Source: Candidatus Neoanaerotignum galli
Lineage (GTDB): Bacteria > Bacillota > Clostridia > Lachnospirales > Anaerotignaceae
NCBI GenBank assembly: GCA_904381335.1
Contig: CAJFIN010000001.1
Span: forward strand, 1 to 64,000
Length of the DNA: 64,000 bases
Direction of reading: 5' to 3'
This document shows positions 8,018 to 17,500 of this stretch, one piece after another. The first letter of the stretch is position 1, and the number at the start of each line of letters is the position of its first letter. Under the pieces are notes generated by a model. The model ran no database searches. It saw only the letters and a list, made by a program, of their open reading frames with translations, and was not told the DNA's origin. The position numbers were made by a program, and so were the translations under genes.

Positions 8018-8519
8018 ATTGTCTCTCGTATGTTACAAATTGAAAGGTGATGCCACTGTACTCTTTTTTCTCACTGACCGCACTGACTTGCCATTCCGGG
8101 CGGGCATCCAAATCATCCACAAAGGTATCTGGCTGGTCAAAAATGGTATCTATCTTCGTAACATACGCTTTGGTGCACCAAGGCAGCATCTGGCGATAAA
8201 TTTCTCCGCCGCCTACCACAAATGCCGGCCGGGGCACATACTCCTTTGCGCGCTGCAACGCTTCTTGCGGGGAATGGACAATGATACACCCCTCCCGGTA
8301 AAAATCCTTCTGCCGGGTGATCACAATATTGACCCGGCCAGGCAAAGGCCGTCCCCCTGGGAACGAGTCTAAGGTCTTTCGACCTAAAATCAGCACACCG
8401 CCCATGGTGGTCTGTTTAAAAAAGGCCATATCCGCCGGTAAATGGTGGCACATACCGCCATCTCTTCCAATGGCCCATTGGCGATCTGCCGCCACAATTT
8501 CAATCAATCCCATAGCCAT
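8016..8519 (-). CDS. folA: Dihydrofolate reductase
   Basis: Reduces dihydrofolate to tetrahydrofolate with NADPH, restoring the cofactor used up by the neighbouring thymidylate synthase. IVAADRQWAIG at the N-terminus, LPADMAFFKQTTMGG, ILGRKTLDSFPG (NADPH binding) and VVGGGEIYRQML are all standard DHFR motifs; about 167 residues is typical. Start is uncertain: ATG at 8519 lies two bases after the thyA stop and allows coupling, while ATG at 8513 and TTG at 8525 are alternatives; none has a strong Shine-Dalgarno. Its stop overlaps a bidirectional terminator. Confidence 0.95.
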   Translation of the reverse strand: MAMGLIEIVAADRQWAIGRDGGMCHHLPADMAFFKQTTMGGVLILGRKTLDSFPGGRPLPGRVNIVITRQKDFYREGCIIVHSPQEALQRAKEYVPRPAFVVGGGEIYRQMLPWCTKAYVTKIDTIFDQPDTFVDDLDARPEWQVSAVSEKKEYSGITFQFVTYERQ

Positions 8520-8521
8520 AC

Positions 8522-9352
8522 TCAAATTGCCACAGGGATTTTTCCCAGGCTGGGGCCATGTTCATAACCTTCAAAGGAAAAATCATCCACTGTAAAATCA
8601 TAGAAATTTTTGATCTCCGGATTCATGTGAAATTTGGGTGCGGGCAAAGGCTTCCGTGTTAACAGTTCCTTCACCATATCCACATGACGATTATAAATAT
8701 GCATATCACTGATGACATGCACCAATTCTCCCACCTGCAAACCACTTACCTGAGCAATCATATGCACCAGCACAGCATACTGCACCACGTTCCAATTATT
8801 GGCCGTCAATGTATCCTGGCTTCGTTGGTTTAAAATGGCGTTTAATTTTCCATCCACCACATTAAAGGTCATGCTGTAAGCACAGGGATAGAGGTTCATC
8901 TCATGCAGGTCTGCAAAAGTGTAGATATTCGTCATAATCCGGCGGCTGTATGGGTTTTCTTTTAAGTCATACAGCACCCGATCCACCTGGTCAAACCAGC
9001 CTTCCGCATATTGATGTTTCACGCCCAACTGATAGCCATAGGCCTTACCAATGGTGCCGTCTTCTCCAGCCCATTCATCCCAAATATGGCTATGAAGATC
9101 AGCAATACGGTTACTTTTTTTCTGCCAAATCCACAGCAGTTCATCAATGGCTGCCTTCCAATTGGTATAGCGCAATGTCAAAATGGGAAATTCCTCCGAC
9201 AAGTCATACCGATTGACCACACCAAACTTTTTGATGGTATAGGCCGGTGAACCATCCTCCCAAACGGGGCGGTTTTTTTCATGTTCGGTGGAAAAGCCGT
9301 GTTCCAAAATATCCCGACAATTTTCCTGAAAAATGAGGTCGGCTTTACTCAA
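8522..9352 (-). CDS. thyA: Thymidylate synthase
   Basis: Makes dTMP from dUMP with methylenetetrahydrofolate as carbon and hydride donor. The catalytic cysteine sits in YPCAYSMTF, followed by the dUMP-binding QRSQD, the AYGYQLG segment, and HIYNRHVDMV near the end. An in-frame GTG lies at 9388 overlapping recR, but AAAGGAG eight bases before the TTG at 9350-9352 makes that TTG the likely start, giving 276 residues beginning SKADLIFQENC. It is followed directly by folA, so synthase and reductase form an operon, with recR just upstream. Confidence 0.95.
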   Translation of the reverse strand: MSKADLIFQENCRDILEHGFSTEHEKNRPVWEDGSPAYTIKKFGVVNRYDLSEEFPILTLRYTNWKAAIDELLWIWQKKSNRIADLHSHIWDEWAGEDGTIGKAYGYQLGVKHQYAEGWFDQVDRVLYDLKENPYSRRIMTNIYTFADLHEMNLYPCAYSMTFNVVDGKLNAILNQRSQDTLTANNWNVVQYAVLVHMIAQVSGLQVGELVHVISDMHIYNRHVDMVKELLTRKPLPAPKFHMNPEIKNFYDFTVDDFSFEGYEHGPSLGKIPVAI

Positions 9353-9384
9353 AAAAGTCGCTCCTTTCTTTCGTCCTGCTCCAG

Positions 9385-9984
9385 TCACATTTCGCGGCGT
9401 CCTTCTAAGGCCCTGGATAACGTAACTTCATCAATATATTCCAAATCACTGCCCACAGGAACGCCGTTGGCAATACGGGTGACCCGAACCCCCAGCGGCT
9501 TTAACAGCCGGCTGAGATACATCGCCGTGGCCTCCCCCTCCACATTTGGATTGGTGGCCAAAATCACTTCTTCTACGCCGCCTTGGTTCAAACGGCGCAG
9601 CAGCTCCCGAATCTTCAAGTCCTCTGGGCCTACGCCCAGCATAGGATTAATCGCCCCATGAAGGACATGATAAAGCCCATGGTATTGTTTTGTTTTTTCA
9701 TAAGCCGCCATATCCTGCGGAGATTCCACCACCATAATGGTGGTTCTGTCCCGCCGGGGGTCTGCACAAATGGGACAGGGGTCTGTATCGGTAAAATTAC
9801 AACATTCTGAACAATAATGTACTTGGGCTTTCGCCTGCACAATCGCCTTTGCCAGCGCCTCCACCCGTTCTTTTGGCTGATGGATCAAATAAAAAGCCAA
9901 GCGCTGAGCGCTTTTACCGCCAATGCCTGGCAGCCGCCCAAGTTCTTCAATCAACTGTGTAATGGTGTTTCCATAATAGTTCAT
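9385..9984 (-). CDS. recR: Recombination mediator RecR
   Basis: RecR helps load RecA at single-strand gaps, with RecF (also in this window) and RecO. The protein has an N-terminal helix-hairpin-helix ([17 protein letters not shown]), a four-cysteine zinc finger ([16 protein letters not shown]) around residues 58-73 and a Toprim domain with [12 protein letters not shown], then [13 protein letters not shown]. At 199 residues it is standard. It follows ybaB by 30 bp, the conserved dnaX-ybaB-recR order of many bacteria, and precedes thyA by 32 bp from the preferred thyA start. Confidence 0.97.
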   Translation of the reverse strand: MNYYGNTITQLIEELGRLPGIGGKSAQRLAFYLIHQPKERVEALAKAIVQAKAQVHYCSECCNFTDTDPCPICADPRRDRTTIMVVESPQDMAAYEKTKQYHGLYHVLHGAINPMLGVGPEDLKIRELLRRLNQGGVEEVILATNPNVEGEATAMYLSRLLKPLGVRVTRIANGVPVGSDLEYIDEVTLSRALEGRREM

Positions 9985-10014
9985 ACTCCGCCTTCCTTTG
10001 CTTTGGGCAGGGAA

Positions 10015-10353
10015 TTAAAATAAACCATTGCCAATGCCGCCGGTGATGCGGCCCATAGTCTGATTGGCTAACTCATCCGCCTGACGGATGGCTTCGTTTA
10101 CAGCAGTCAGAACCAAATCTTGGAGCATTTCCACATCATCTGCATCCACCACTTCGGGATCAATGGTAATGGACTGTATTTCCTTTTTCCCAGTGATCAC
10201 CACTTTCACTGCGCCGCCGCCAGCAGTGGTCTCCAAGATCTGCTCCGCCAAAGAGGCCTGCGCTTCTTCCATCTGTTTTTGCATTTTCTGCGCCTGCTTC
10301 ATAATCTGGTTCATGTTCATACCTGGCATGCCGCCAAATCCACCTCTTGCCAT
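10015..10353 (-). CDS. YbaB/EbfC family nucleoid-associated protein
   Basis: A 112-residue DNA-binding protein of the YbaB/EbfC family. The N-terminus is rich in Met and Gly (GGFGGMPGMNMNQIMKQAQKM), followed by the conserved MQKQMEEAQ coiled helix, AGGGAVKVVITGKKEI, and the DLVLTAVNEAI segment. The family forms dimers that bind DNA broadly. It sits between dnaX and recR, the usual place. AAAAGGAGG lies ten bases before the ATG. Confidence 0.93.
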   Translation of the reverse strand: MARGGFGGMPGMNMNQIMKQAQKMQKQMEEAQASLAEQILETTAGGGAVKVVITGKKEIQSITIDPEVVDADDVEMLQDLVLTAVNEAIRQADELANQTMGRITGGIGNGLF

Positions 10354-10448
10354 AATGTTTATTCCTCCTTTTGATCGATTTTATGATTTTTACCAGTCAA
10401 ATTCTTTATCCATTGATGTCAAAGAAAAACTGGGATTTTGATCCGCTG

Positions 10449-12035
10449 TCATTCTTGTACTTCCGTATCTGGAAATAACTCTAAAACCTCTTTCACAGTG
10501 GTATTTTCATCATTTGATTCTTCCCCCAGGCCATGGGTCAGATTCCATTCTTCCCATGCCTGCTGTGTCATCAAACGCACATCCACCGTTTTCCCTGTTT
10601 TTTCAGCAATCTCCGTTTCCAGCTGACTCGTGCGTTTTTCCATGATATTCTCCGTGGCAATATTGCTGCACACCAAAGTCAGCCGTCCATCCCCCAGGAA
10701 AACAGGCTCACACTTTTGAAACAAAGATCGGGCAGAAATATTCAGCCCAGCCAATATCTCATCCCATTGACTGACCACCTGCTGCAGCTCCTGCGGAAGC
10801 GCTTTTGACAGCGGCTTTGGCGCCTGCTTCGCCTTTGGCTTCTCAGCAGAAGACGCTGCTGCCGGCGCTGATACGCGCACCCCTTGGGCCACCTGGCGCT
10901 CCAATACGGCCAGCCGGGCTAAAATAGCGGATAGATCCTGCTTCTCCTGCGGCGTGCAAAGCGTAATCAGCTCTGCTTCTAACAATACCCGTGGTGTTTG
11001 ACTAAGCCGCAGATCCGGCAGTAAGGCTGAAAAACGGCGAATATCTTCTGTCAATTCCTCCGGGGAAAATTCGGCCGCCTGCTTTCGGTAAGACGCATAC
11101 TGCTCTTCTCCCACTTCCAGCAGCATTTCTCCTTCTTCCACAGTGCCTGCAATCAGCAGCGCCCGCAAATGCCCAATGAAATCTGTCACAAAGCCCGTGA
11201 TCTCCCGCCCAGAGGATACCACTGTATCCACTAACTCCAGCGTCTTTTGCGTATCTTGGGTGCGAATGGCTTCCATCAGGTCAAAAAACACCTGCCGCCC
11301 TGTTGCCCCGGCTATTTCAAGTACCTGGCCTTCTGTCAGCACACCATCGCCATAAAAAGCCAGACATTGATCCAAAATGCTTAAACTATCCCGCAGCGAT
11401 CCGTCCGCCAGAGCTGCAATGGTGCGCAGTGCACCTCGTTCTACCTGTGCGCCCTCCCGGCGAACATAATCCGCCAAGGTCATTGCAATTTGCTCCAACG
11501 AAATGCGATGAAAATCAAACCGCTGGCACCGGGACAAAATGGTAGCCGGTACCTTTTGAGGGTCTGTGGTGGCCAAAATAAAAATAACATGCTCCGGTGG
11601 TTCTTCTAACGTTTTTAACAGGGCATTAAAAGCACCGGTGGAAAGCATATGCACTTCATCGATGATATAGACTTTATACTTGCCCTCCGTTGGCGGATAT
11701 TTGACTTCTTCCCGAATCTCGCGGATATGGTCCACACCATTATTGCTGGCAGCATCCAATTCCAAAACATTGACCGAACGGCCTTCCTCCATCGCTTGGC
11801 AAAGTGCACATTGACCACAGGGCTCTCCATCCACCGGCGAAAGGCAATTGATGGCCTTGGCAAAAATTTTTGCTGTGGACGTTTTTCCGGTGCCTCGGGT
11901 GCCACAAAACAAATACGCATGGGAAATCCGGCCAGAACGAAGCTGATTTTTCAACGTCCGCACAATCGGCTCCTGTCCCACAATCGCAGAAAAGGTTTGC
12001 GGACGATATTTTCGGTATAATGCTACATAGGCCAA
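10449..12035 (-). CDS. dnaX: DNA polymerase III subunit gamma/tau
   Basis: Clamp-loader ATPase that also organises the replisome. Within 528 residues: ALYRKYRPQTF at the start, Walker A GTRGTGKTSTAK (about residues 45-56), a four-cysteine zinc module (CLSPVDGEPCGQCALC), Walker B IIDEVHML (about 124), sensor LATTDPQKVPATILSRCQRF, and a variable tau-like C-terminus after about residue 360, containing an Ala/Pro/Lys-rich linker. The start is a TTG at 12035, chosen because AGGAGG lies seven bases upstream and the protein then begins directly with the conserved AYVALYRKYRP. I saw no obvious frameshift signal for a separate gamma form. Confidence 0.96.
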   Translation of the reverse strand: MAYVALYRKYRPQTFSAIVGQEPIVRTLKNQLRSGRISHAYLFCGTRGTGKTSTAKIFAKAINCLSPVDGEPCGQCALCQAMEEGRSVNVLELDAASNNGVDHIREIREEVKYPPTEGKYKVYIIDEVHMLSTGAFNALLKTLEEPPEHVIFILATTDPQKVPATILSRCQRFDFHRISLEQIAMTLADYVRREGAQVERGALRTIAALADGSLRDSLSILDQCLAFYGDGVLTEGQVLEIAGATGRQVFFDLMEAIRTQDTQKTLELVDTVVSSGREITGFVTDFIGHLRALLIAGTVEEGEMLLEVGEEQYASYRKQAAEFSPEELTEDIRRFSALLPDLRLSQTPRVLLEAELITLCTPQEKQDLSAILARLAVLERQVAQGVRVSAPAAASSAEKPKAKQAPKPLSKALPQELQQVVSQWDEILAGLNISARSLFQKCEPVFLGDGRLTLVCSNIATENIMEKRTSQLETEIAEKTGKTVDVRLMTQQAWEEWNLTHGLGEESNDENTTVKEVLELFPDTEVQE

Positions 12036-12087
12036 CGGCCTTCCTCCTTTCTTTTTGATTTTGAGCCATCCTTTGTCAATCGAAAGA

Positions 12088-12115
12088 AAAGCACACAGGC
12101 AATGCTGTGTGCTTT
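12088..12115 (-). terminator. Terminator of the SRP RNA
   Basis: On the minus strand AAGCACACAG and CTGTGTGCTT form a perfect 10-bp stem with a short loop and a TTTTC tail, about 50 bases after the SRP RNA 3' end and before dnaX. Confidence 0.8.
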
Positions 12116-12164
12116 CATCTAGCTGCCGCTTTTAGCCAAACAGCCAACCATACATAAGAAAAGA

Positions 12165-12434
12165 ATCCGTGCGCCTGCTTTCGACTTTTTCCCCAAGGCG
12201 CGAACCAATGTTTGAAGCTCAGGCTAAGCGCCCTTGCGGCACACAGAAGTGGTTACTTAGTGCTGCTTCCTTCCGGACCTGACACGGTTCATAAGTTCCT
12301 GTTGCACAAGACTCAGCCGTCAACACTCCGCCCAAAGGGCAGACCCAAGAAGAGCAAAGCCTCAAAGTCAGGCGTCACCCCCACTCTAGCGGATTGTGGG
12401 TACAAGGCGCCGCTACTGCCCCGGCTAGCACGGA
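12165..12434 (-). ncRNA. ffs: Signal recognition particle RNA, large (Alu-domain) form
   Basis: The minus strand carries the SRP core GTCAGGTCCGGAAGGAAGC with AGCAC directly after it, the Ffh-binding helix 8. The 5' region (GTGCTAGCCGGGG, then TACCCACAATCCGCTAGAG) matches the Alu domain of Bacillus and Clostridia 6S-type SRP RNAs. The two ends pair: TCCGTGC at 12434 with GCACGGA ending near 12166, which sets the length at about 270 nt. It lies downstream of tadA with its own promoter inside the end of tadA. Confidence 0.95.
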
Positions 12435-12444
12435 AATATAAAAC

Positions 12445-12972
12445 TTATTCAGTTGCTTCCTTATTATACCCTGTTTCCTTAGACGTGTCAACGGTGGACT
12501 GAGGGCCAAATTCATTCTTTTTCCGGCGAAACCGGCGAAAAAACGTCTTCATGATCCCGCTGCATTCATCAAGACAAACACCCTCTGTTACTTCTGCTTG
12601 ATGGTTAAACCGCTTTTCCCGCAGCAAATCAAATACCGAGCCTACACAGCCAGCTTTTGGATTTCTGGCTCCAAACACCACCCGGGGAATACGGGCCTGT
12701 AAAATCGCACCAGCGCACATCGGGCAAGGTTCAATGGTCACATAGAGGGTGCAATCTTCCAGCCGCCAATCTCCCACCCGATGGCAGGCTTCTTCTATGG
12801 CCATCAGCTCTGCATGGCGCAGCACATTCTTTTCTGTATTCCGGCGATTATGGCCCCTGGCAATTACCTCTCCCCCTCGAACAATGACGGCACCAATGGG
12901 CACCTCATCCAGTGCAAACGCCTTTTGGGCCTCTATCAGAGCTTCTGCCATCCACTGCTCATCCTCGCTCAT
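12445..12972 (-). CDS. tadA: tRNA-specific adenosine deaminase TadA
   Basis: Converts adenosine to inosine at the wobble base of tRNA-Arg(ACG). The zinc-binding cytidine-deaminase fold shows RHAELMAI (His and proton-shuttling Glu, about residues 52-59) and PCPMCAGAI (two zinc cysteines, about 82-90). FGARNPKAGCVGS and the C-terminal MKTFFRRFRRKK are typical. At 175 residues it has a longer tail than most; that tail-coding DNA contains the SRP RNA promoter. It overlaps the upstream lipoprotein gene by four bases (ATGA). Confidence 0.95.
   Translation of the reverse strand: MSEDEQWMAEALIEAQKAFALDEVPIGAVIVRGGEVIARGHNRRNTEKNVLRHAELMAIEEACHRVGDWRLEDCTLYVTIEPCPMCAGAILQARIPRVVFGARNPKAGCVGSVFDLLREKRFNHQAEVTEGVCLDECSGIMKTFFRRFRRKKNEFGPQSTVDTSKETGYNKEATE
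12463..12491 (-). promoter_or_regulatory. Consensus SigA promoter of the SRP RNA
   Basis: On the minus strand TTGACA, 17 bases, TATAAT: a perfect match in both hexamers and in spacing. It lies wholly inside the last codons of tadA, with the -10 about 29 bases before the presumed mature 5' end, which leaves room for a short 5' trailer to be removed. Confidence 0.88.
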
Positions 12973-14315
12973 GCTTCTTCTCCTCTCAGATACAGCGTCT
13001 GCACCGGGTCTTCCGCCCCTTCGGACAAAATCACATCCGACCGTCCGTCCTGATTAAAATCATCGACATACAGCTGCTGCTGATACGAAATATCCTCATT
13101 TCGGGAAAGAAAACCATTTTCTGTGAGCACATAACGAATGGCTGTGCCGGTGTTATCGGCCAGATATACTTCTTTGATCCCATCTCCATTGAGATCCCCC
13201 GTATATAAAAAGCCACTAAAGCTCTCCACACCCACATTGGTGCGCCAAATGCGGCGGAATTGGTTATTTTCCCGGCGGTATACATACAAATCCAAATAAT
13301 CAGTAAAAAGGTATTCCTCTGTGCCATCCCCATCTAAATCGGCTTGGCAAAAAGCTCTGGCGCCCACGCCTAAAGGATACGCCGCTGTTCGCGTCCAGCC
13401 ATCCCCTTCCTGCTGGTACACTTCCACCGCCGTTTCATTCATAAACGCTGTCTCTCCATCCAGCAAAAGGGCACAGGAATAGCCGCCTCCCGTAAAGAGA
13501 ATCTCTTCTTCCGTCAAGCGGAAAGAAGGGTCAAAGAAAACCGCTTTATCGCTGATGATCTGCTGCTCATTGCCCTCACCGCTTTGTTCCAGCGCATGGC
13601 CCACCAAAACGGCAACACCGCCATCGGCCGTAAATGCAGCACTTAAAGGCAAAAATCCCGTTAAATCTTCCACAGCTAAGGAGCGCTGTAAGGAAAACGA
13701 TCCATTTCGGCTTCGGTACACCTGCACTCGATCTGCGCCCAAAGAAAGATACCAGCAACTTCCATCCTCTGCCGCCCGGCTGGCGCAAAAACCTGCCGGC
13801 AAACGGCTGCTCTGTCTGCCTTTCCCCAAGGTATACGGCGCATCTGTCTCATACCCTGCCCAAGTAGTTCCCTTTGTAAAAGGGTTTCGCACCTGCAAAG
13901 AATAGGCACGGCCATCCTCATCGGCAGAGGTATGATAAGCTCCTGCCAATTGACCGGATACAAAATAAAAATAGCCGTTTCCGCCGGAGGTATGGTTAAA
14001 CTGAGTCAATGCCACAGTATAAACCACCGCCTGTCGCCCGGCATAAGCGCTTAAATCATAACCGCTATCGGCACTGGCAGCAAACAGCCCCGCCATTTCT
14101 TCCGTTTCTTCCGGCACTCTGCCCTTGCTATAAGAGAAACTTTCACTGTCATAATACCAATAGAATTCATTGAGCGTTTCCTCAATCTGTGCTTTATACT
14201 CCTGTTGTGTCTCCTCCGGCAATGTAAAAACACTGGCGCTGACCGTTTCCTCCTGCCCAGCACAGCCTGAAAAGCCTAGACTTAAACAGCCCAATACAAA
14301 CAGCAGTTTCTTCAT
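12969..14315 (-). CDS. Secreted lipoprotein with FG-GAP/VCBS-like repeats
   Basis: The 448-residue protein begins with a lipoprotein signal peptide (MKKLLFVLGCLSLGFSGC), so Cys18 would be lipid-modified and the protein anchored outside the membrane. The C-terminal third has three repeats with calcium-binding-like cores: DLDGDGTEEY, DLNGDGIKEV and DFNQDGRSDV, as in FG-GAP/VCBS beta-propeller proteins. The middle has no family I recognise. It is cotranscribed with tadA by a four-base overlap. A TATAAT with a weak -35 lies upstream near 14410. Function unknown; a surface sensor or binding role is only a guess. Confidence 0.72.
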   Translation of the reverse strand: MKKLLFVLGCLSLGFSGCAGQEETVSASVFTLPEETQQEYKAQIEETLNEFYWYYDSESFSYSKGRVPEETEEMAGLFAASADSGYDLSAYAGRQAVVYTVALTQFNHTSGGNGYFYFVSGQLAGAYHTSADEDGRAYSLQVRNPFTKGTTWAGYETDAPYTLGKGRQSSRLPAGFCASRAAEDGSCWYLSLGADRVQVYRSRNGSFSLQRSLAVEDLTGFLPLSAAFTADGGVAVLVGHALEQSGEGNEQQIISDKAVFFDPSFRLTEEEILFTGGGYSCALLLDGETAFMNETAVEVYQQEGDGWTRTAAYPLGVGARAFCQADLDGDGTEEYLFTDYLDLYVYRRENNQFRRIWRTNVGVESFSGFLYTGDLNGDGIKEVYLADNTGTAIRYVLTENGFLSRNEDISYQQQLYVDDFNQDGRSDVILSEGAEDPVQTLYLRGEEA

Positions 14316-14482
14316 ACCATCCCGACCTTATCTTCTTGCTCTTTTCTCATGTTTCTAAGTCTCTATTTCCACTTTCCCGACATACTGCCAAGGCTTTTTA
14401 CTTTATCTGAAATTATACCATACCTGGCCCAAAGAAGAAAGCAAAAGCCGCTAAAAATCCCCGGAAGTCTTTTCCTGCATAC

Positions 14483-14511
14483 AAAAACGCCGTCCCAGAT
14501 GGGACGGCGTT
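14483..14511 (-). terminator. Terminator of the PFOR gene
   Basis: ACGCCGTCCC, loop ATCT, GGGACGGCGT and five T residues on the minus strand, 25 bases after the gene's stop. On the plus strand the stem has no good T run. Confidence 0.88.
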
Positions 14512-14535
14512 CGTGTAATTACAACAACAAAATAC

Positions 14536-17500
14536 TTATTGCTGATGTGCCAGACGAATATAGTTAGCCAAACGGTCTTTGGCATCTTGTTCGCTCTTTG
14601 CATACAGCTCCTGCGCAATGTCTGGGAAGGTACGCATCAAAGAGCTATACCGCACTTCTCCTTTTAAGAAGTCCTGGAAAGAACCGGTGGGTTCTTCTTT
14701 GCTATCAAGCTGGAAGGGGTTCTTGCCCTCTTTTTTCAGCTCAGGATTAAAGCGATACAAATTCCAATAACCGCAATCCACCGCTTTCTTAATCTCTGCT
14801 TGAGCTTTGGCCATCTTAATGCCGTGGTTAATGCAAGGTGCATACCCGATTACCAAAGAAGGACCAGGATACCGTTCTGCTTCCAGCAATGTCTTCACCA
14901 GTTGAGCCGGATTTGCGCCCATGGCTACCTGGGCCACATAAACATACCCGTAGCTCATTGCCATCATGCCCAAATCTTTCTTCCGCACCCGTTTGCCTGC
15001 AGCAGCAAACTGAGCCACCGCAGCGGTAGGGGTAGCCTTGGAAGACTGACCGCCAGTATTGGAATAAACCTCTGTGTCAAACACGAATACATTGACATCT
15101 TCACCGCTGGCCAGCACATGGTCCAGACCGCCATAGCCGATATCATATGCCCAGCCATCGCCGCCGATGATCCATTGGCTCTTTTTCGCCAGCTGGTCTT
15201 TTTGTTTGAGGATTTCATCCACCAGCGCTTTTGCTTCTGCATTTGAACCATCATACTGTTCCAGCAAAGCAATCAGATCCTTTGTGGGCGCCTGGTTCTT
15301 TTCTCCATCCCACATCGTAGACAGATATGCATCAATGGTCTCTGTCATCATCTGGCAGCTCTGGATCTCTTTCAAGGCCATCAATTTATCCCGCAGCCCT
15401 TCCCGCATATGACGAACGGCCGTAGCCATACCAAGACCAAACTCGGCATCATCTTCAAACAGAGAGTTTGCCCAAGCAGGGCCCTTTCCTTCATGATTAA
15501 CGGTATACGGCGTAGAAGGTGCAGAACCGCCCCAGATGGAAGAACAGCCCGTGGCATTGGCAATATACATCCGGTCGCCAAACAGCTGGGTAATCAATTT
15601 TACATAAGGTGTTTCACCACAACCGGCACAAGCACCGCTAAACTCCAGCAAAGGCTGTTTGAACTGACTGCCCTTCACAGATTCTTTGCTCATCACTTCT
15701 TTTGGCGCAACGTTAGAAACGGCATAATCCCAGTTAGCAATTTCTTTTTCCTGTGTTGCGGCAGGTTTCATCACCAGCGCTTTTTTCGGTGCCGGACATA
15801 CATTGGCACAGCTTCCGCAGCCTAAACAATCCAGTGCCGATACCTGCATCTTAAAGAGCAAGCCTTCCATCCCTTTGCCCTTAGCTGCAATACCGCCAAA
15901 GTCCGCTGGCGCTGCTTTTTGCTCCGCTTCATCCAGCAAATATGGGCGAATGGCCGCATGAGGACAAACAAAGGCGCACTGATTGCACTGCAAGCAGTTT
16001 TCTGCCTGCCATTCCGGCAGATCCACTGCCACGCCCCGTTTTTCGTAAGCGGCAGTACCCTGAGGGAATGTGCCATCTTCCCGGCCCACAAAAGCGCTGA
16101 CCGGCAGGGTGTCACCTTTTTGTGCATTGATGACTTCCACCACATCACGAATAAACGCAGGCACCTGTTTCTTTTCTGCCCTAGGCGCATCTTCTGCCGT
16201 TTTCCAAGACGAAGGGATGTCCACCTTATGAGCGCCGTCTACGCCCCGATCCACCGCCTGGTAGTTCATATTCAAGATGTCATCGCCTTTTTTGCCGTAG
16301 CTCTTTTTGATGGCAGCTTTCATATATTCCACCGCTTGATCGATGGGGATAATATTGGCCAGCTTAAAGAAGGCAGCCTGCAGCACAGAGTTCACCCGAT
16401 TGCCTAAGCCAATCTCCTTGGCAATATCTGTGCCATTGATGATATACAAATTGATATTATTTTCAGCAAAGAACCGCTTCATGGCAGCAGGCAAATGCTT
16501 GTCCAACTCTGCTTCGCTCCATTCGGTGTTGAGCAAATAGGTGCCGCCGGGGTTCAAATCGGAATAGGTGTCATACAAATTCACATACTCCTGTTTATGA
16601 CAGGCCACAAAATCGGCCGTTTTCACCAAATAGGTGGAGCGAATGGGCTTTTTGCCAAACCGCAGATGGCTCTGGGTCACACCACCGCTCTTTTTCGAGT
16701 CATAAGAGAAATACGCCTGAGCATACATATCGGTGTGATCGCCAATAATCTTGATGGAGTTTTTATTGGCGCCCACAGTACCATCGGAACCGATACCCCA
16801 GAACTTGCAGGAGATGGTGCCATCCCCTTCGGTGACATTGACTTCTTTTTCCACCGGCAAAGAAAGATGGGTAACATCATCCACAATGCCAATGGTAAAG
16901 TGGTGCATCGGCTGTGCTGCATTCAGGTTTTCATAAACAGCAATGATCTGGGCAGGCGTAACATCTTTCGAGCCCAAGCCATACCGGCCAGCCACAATGA
17001 GGGGCTTTTCTTCCGCTTCAAACATGGCTGTGCATACATCCTGATACAGAGGCTCGCCAAGAGCGCCAGGCTCTTTTGTCCGATCCAAAACAGCAATCTT
17101 TTTCACCGTTTTTGGAATGGCTGCTAACAGATGTTTTTCGGAGAAGGGACGATACAGATGTACTTTTACCAACCCCACTTTTTCTCCTTTTTCCCGGAGG
17201 TAATCAATGGTTTCCTCTGCTGCTTCACAAACGGAACCCATTGCCACAATCACCCGATCGGCTTCAGGATCGCCATAATAATTAAAAAGCTGATAATTGC
17301 GGCCAGTGATGGCGTTAATCTTTTGCATATAACGCTCCGTCACATCCACAATGGCTTCATAATAAGGATTTGAGGCTTCTCTGGCCTGGAAGAAGATATC
17401 CGGGTTTTGTGCTGTGCCTCTGGTCACAGGATGGTCTGGGTTTAACGCCCGTTTCCGAAATTCTTCCACTGCTTCCCAATTGGTGATCTTTTTCAAATCC

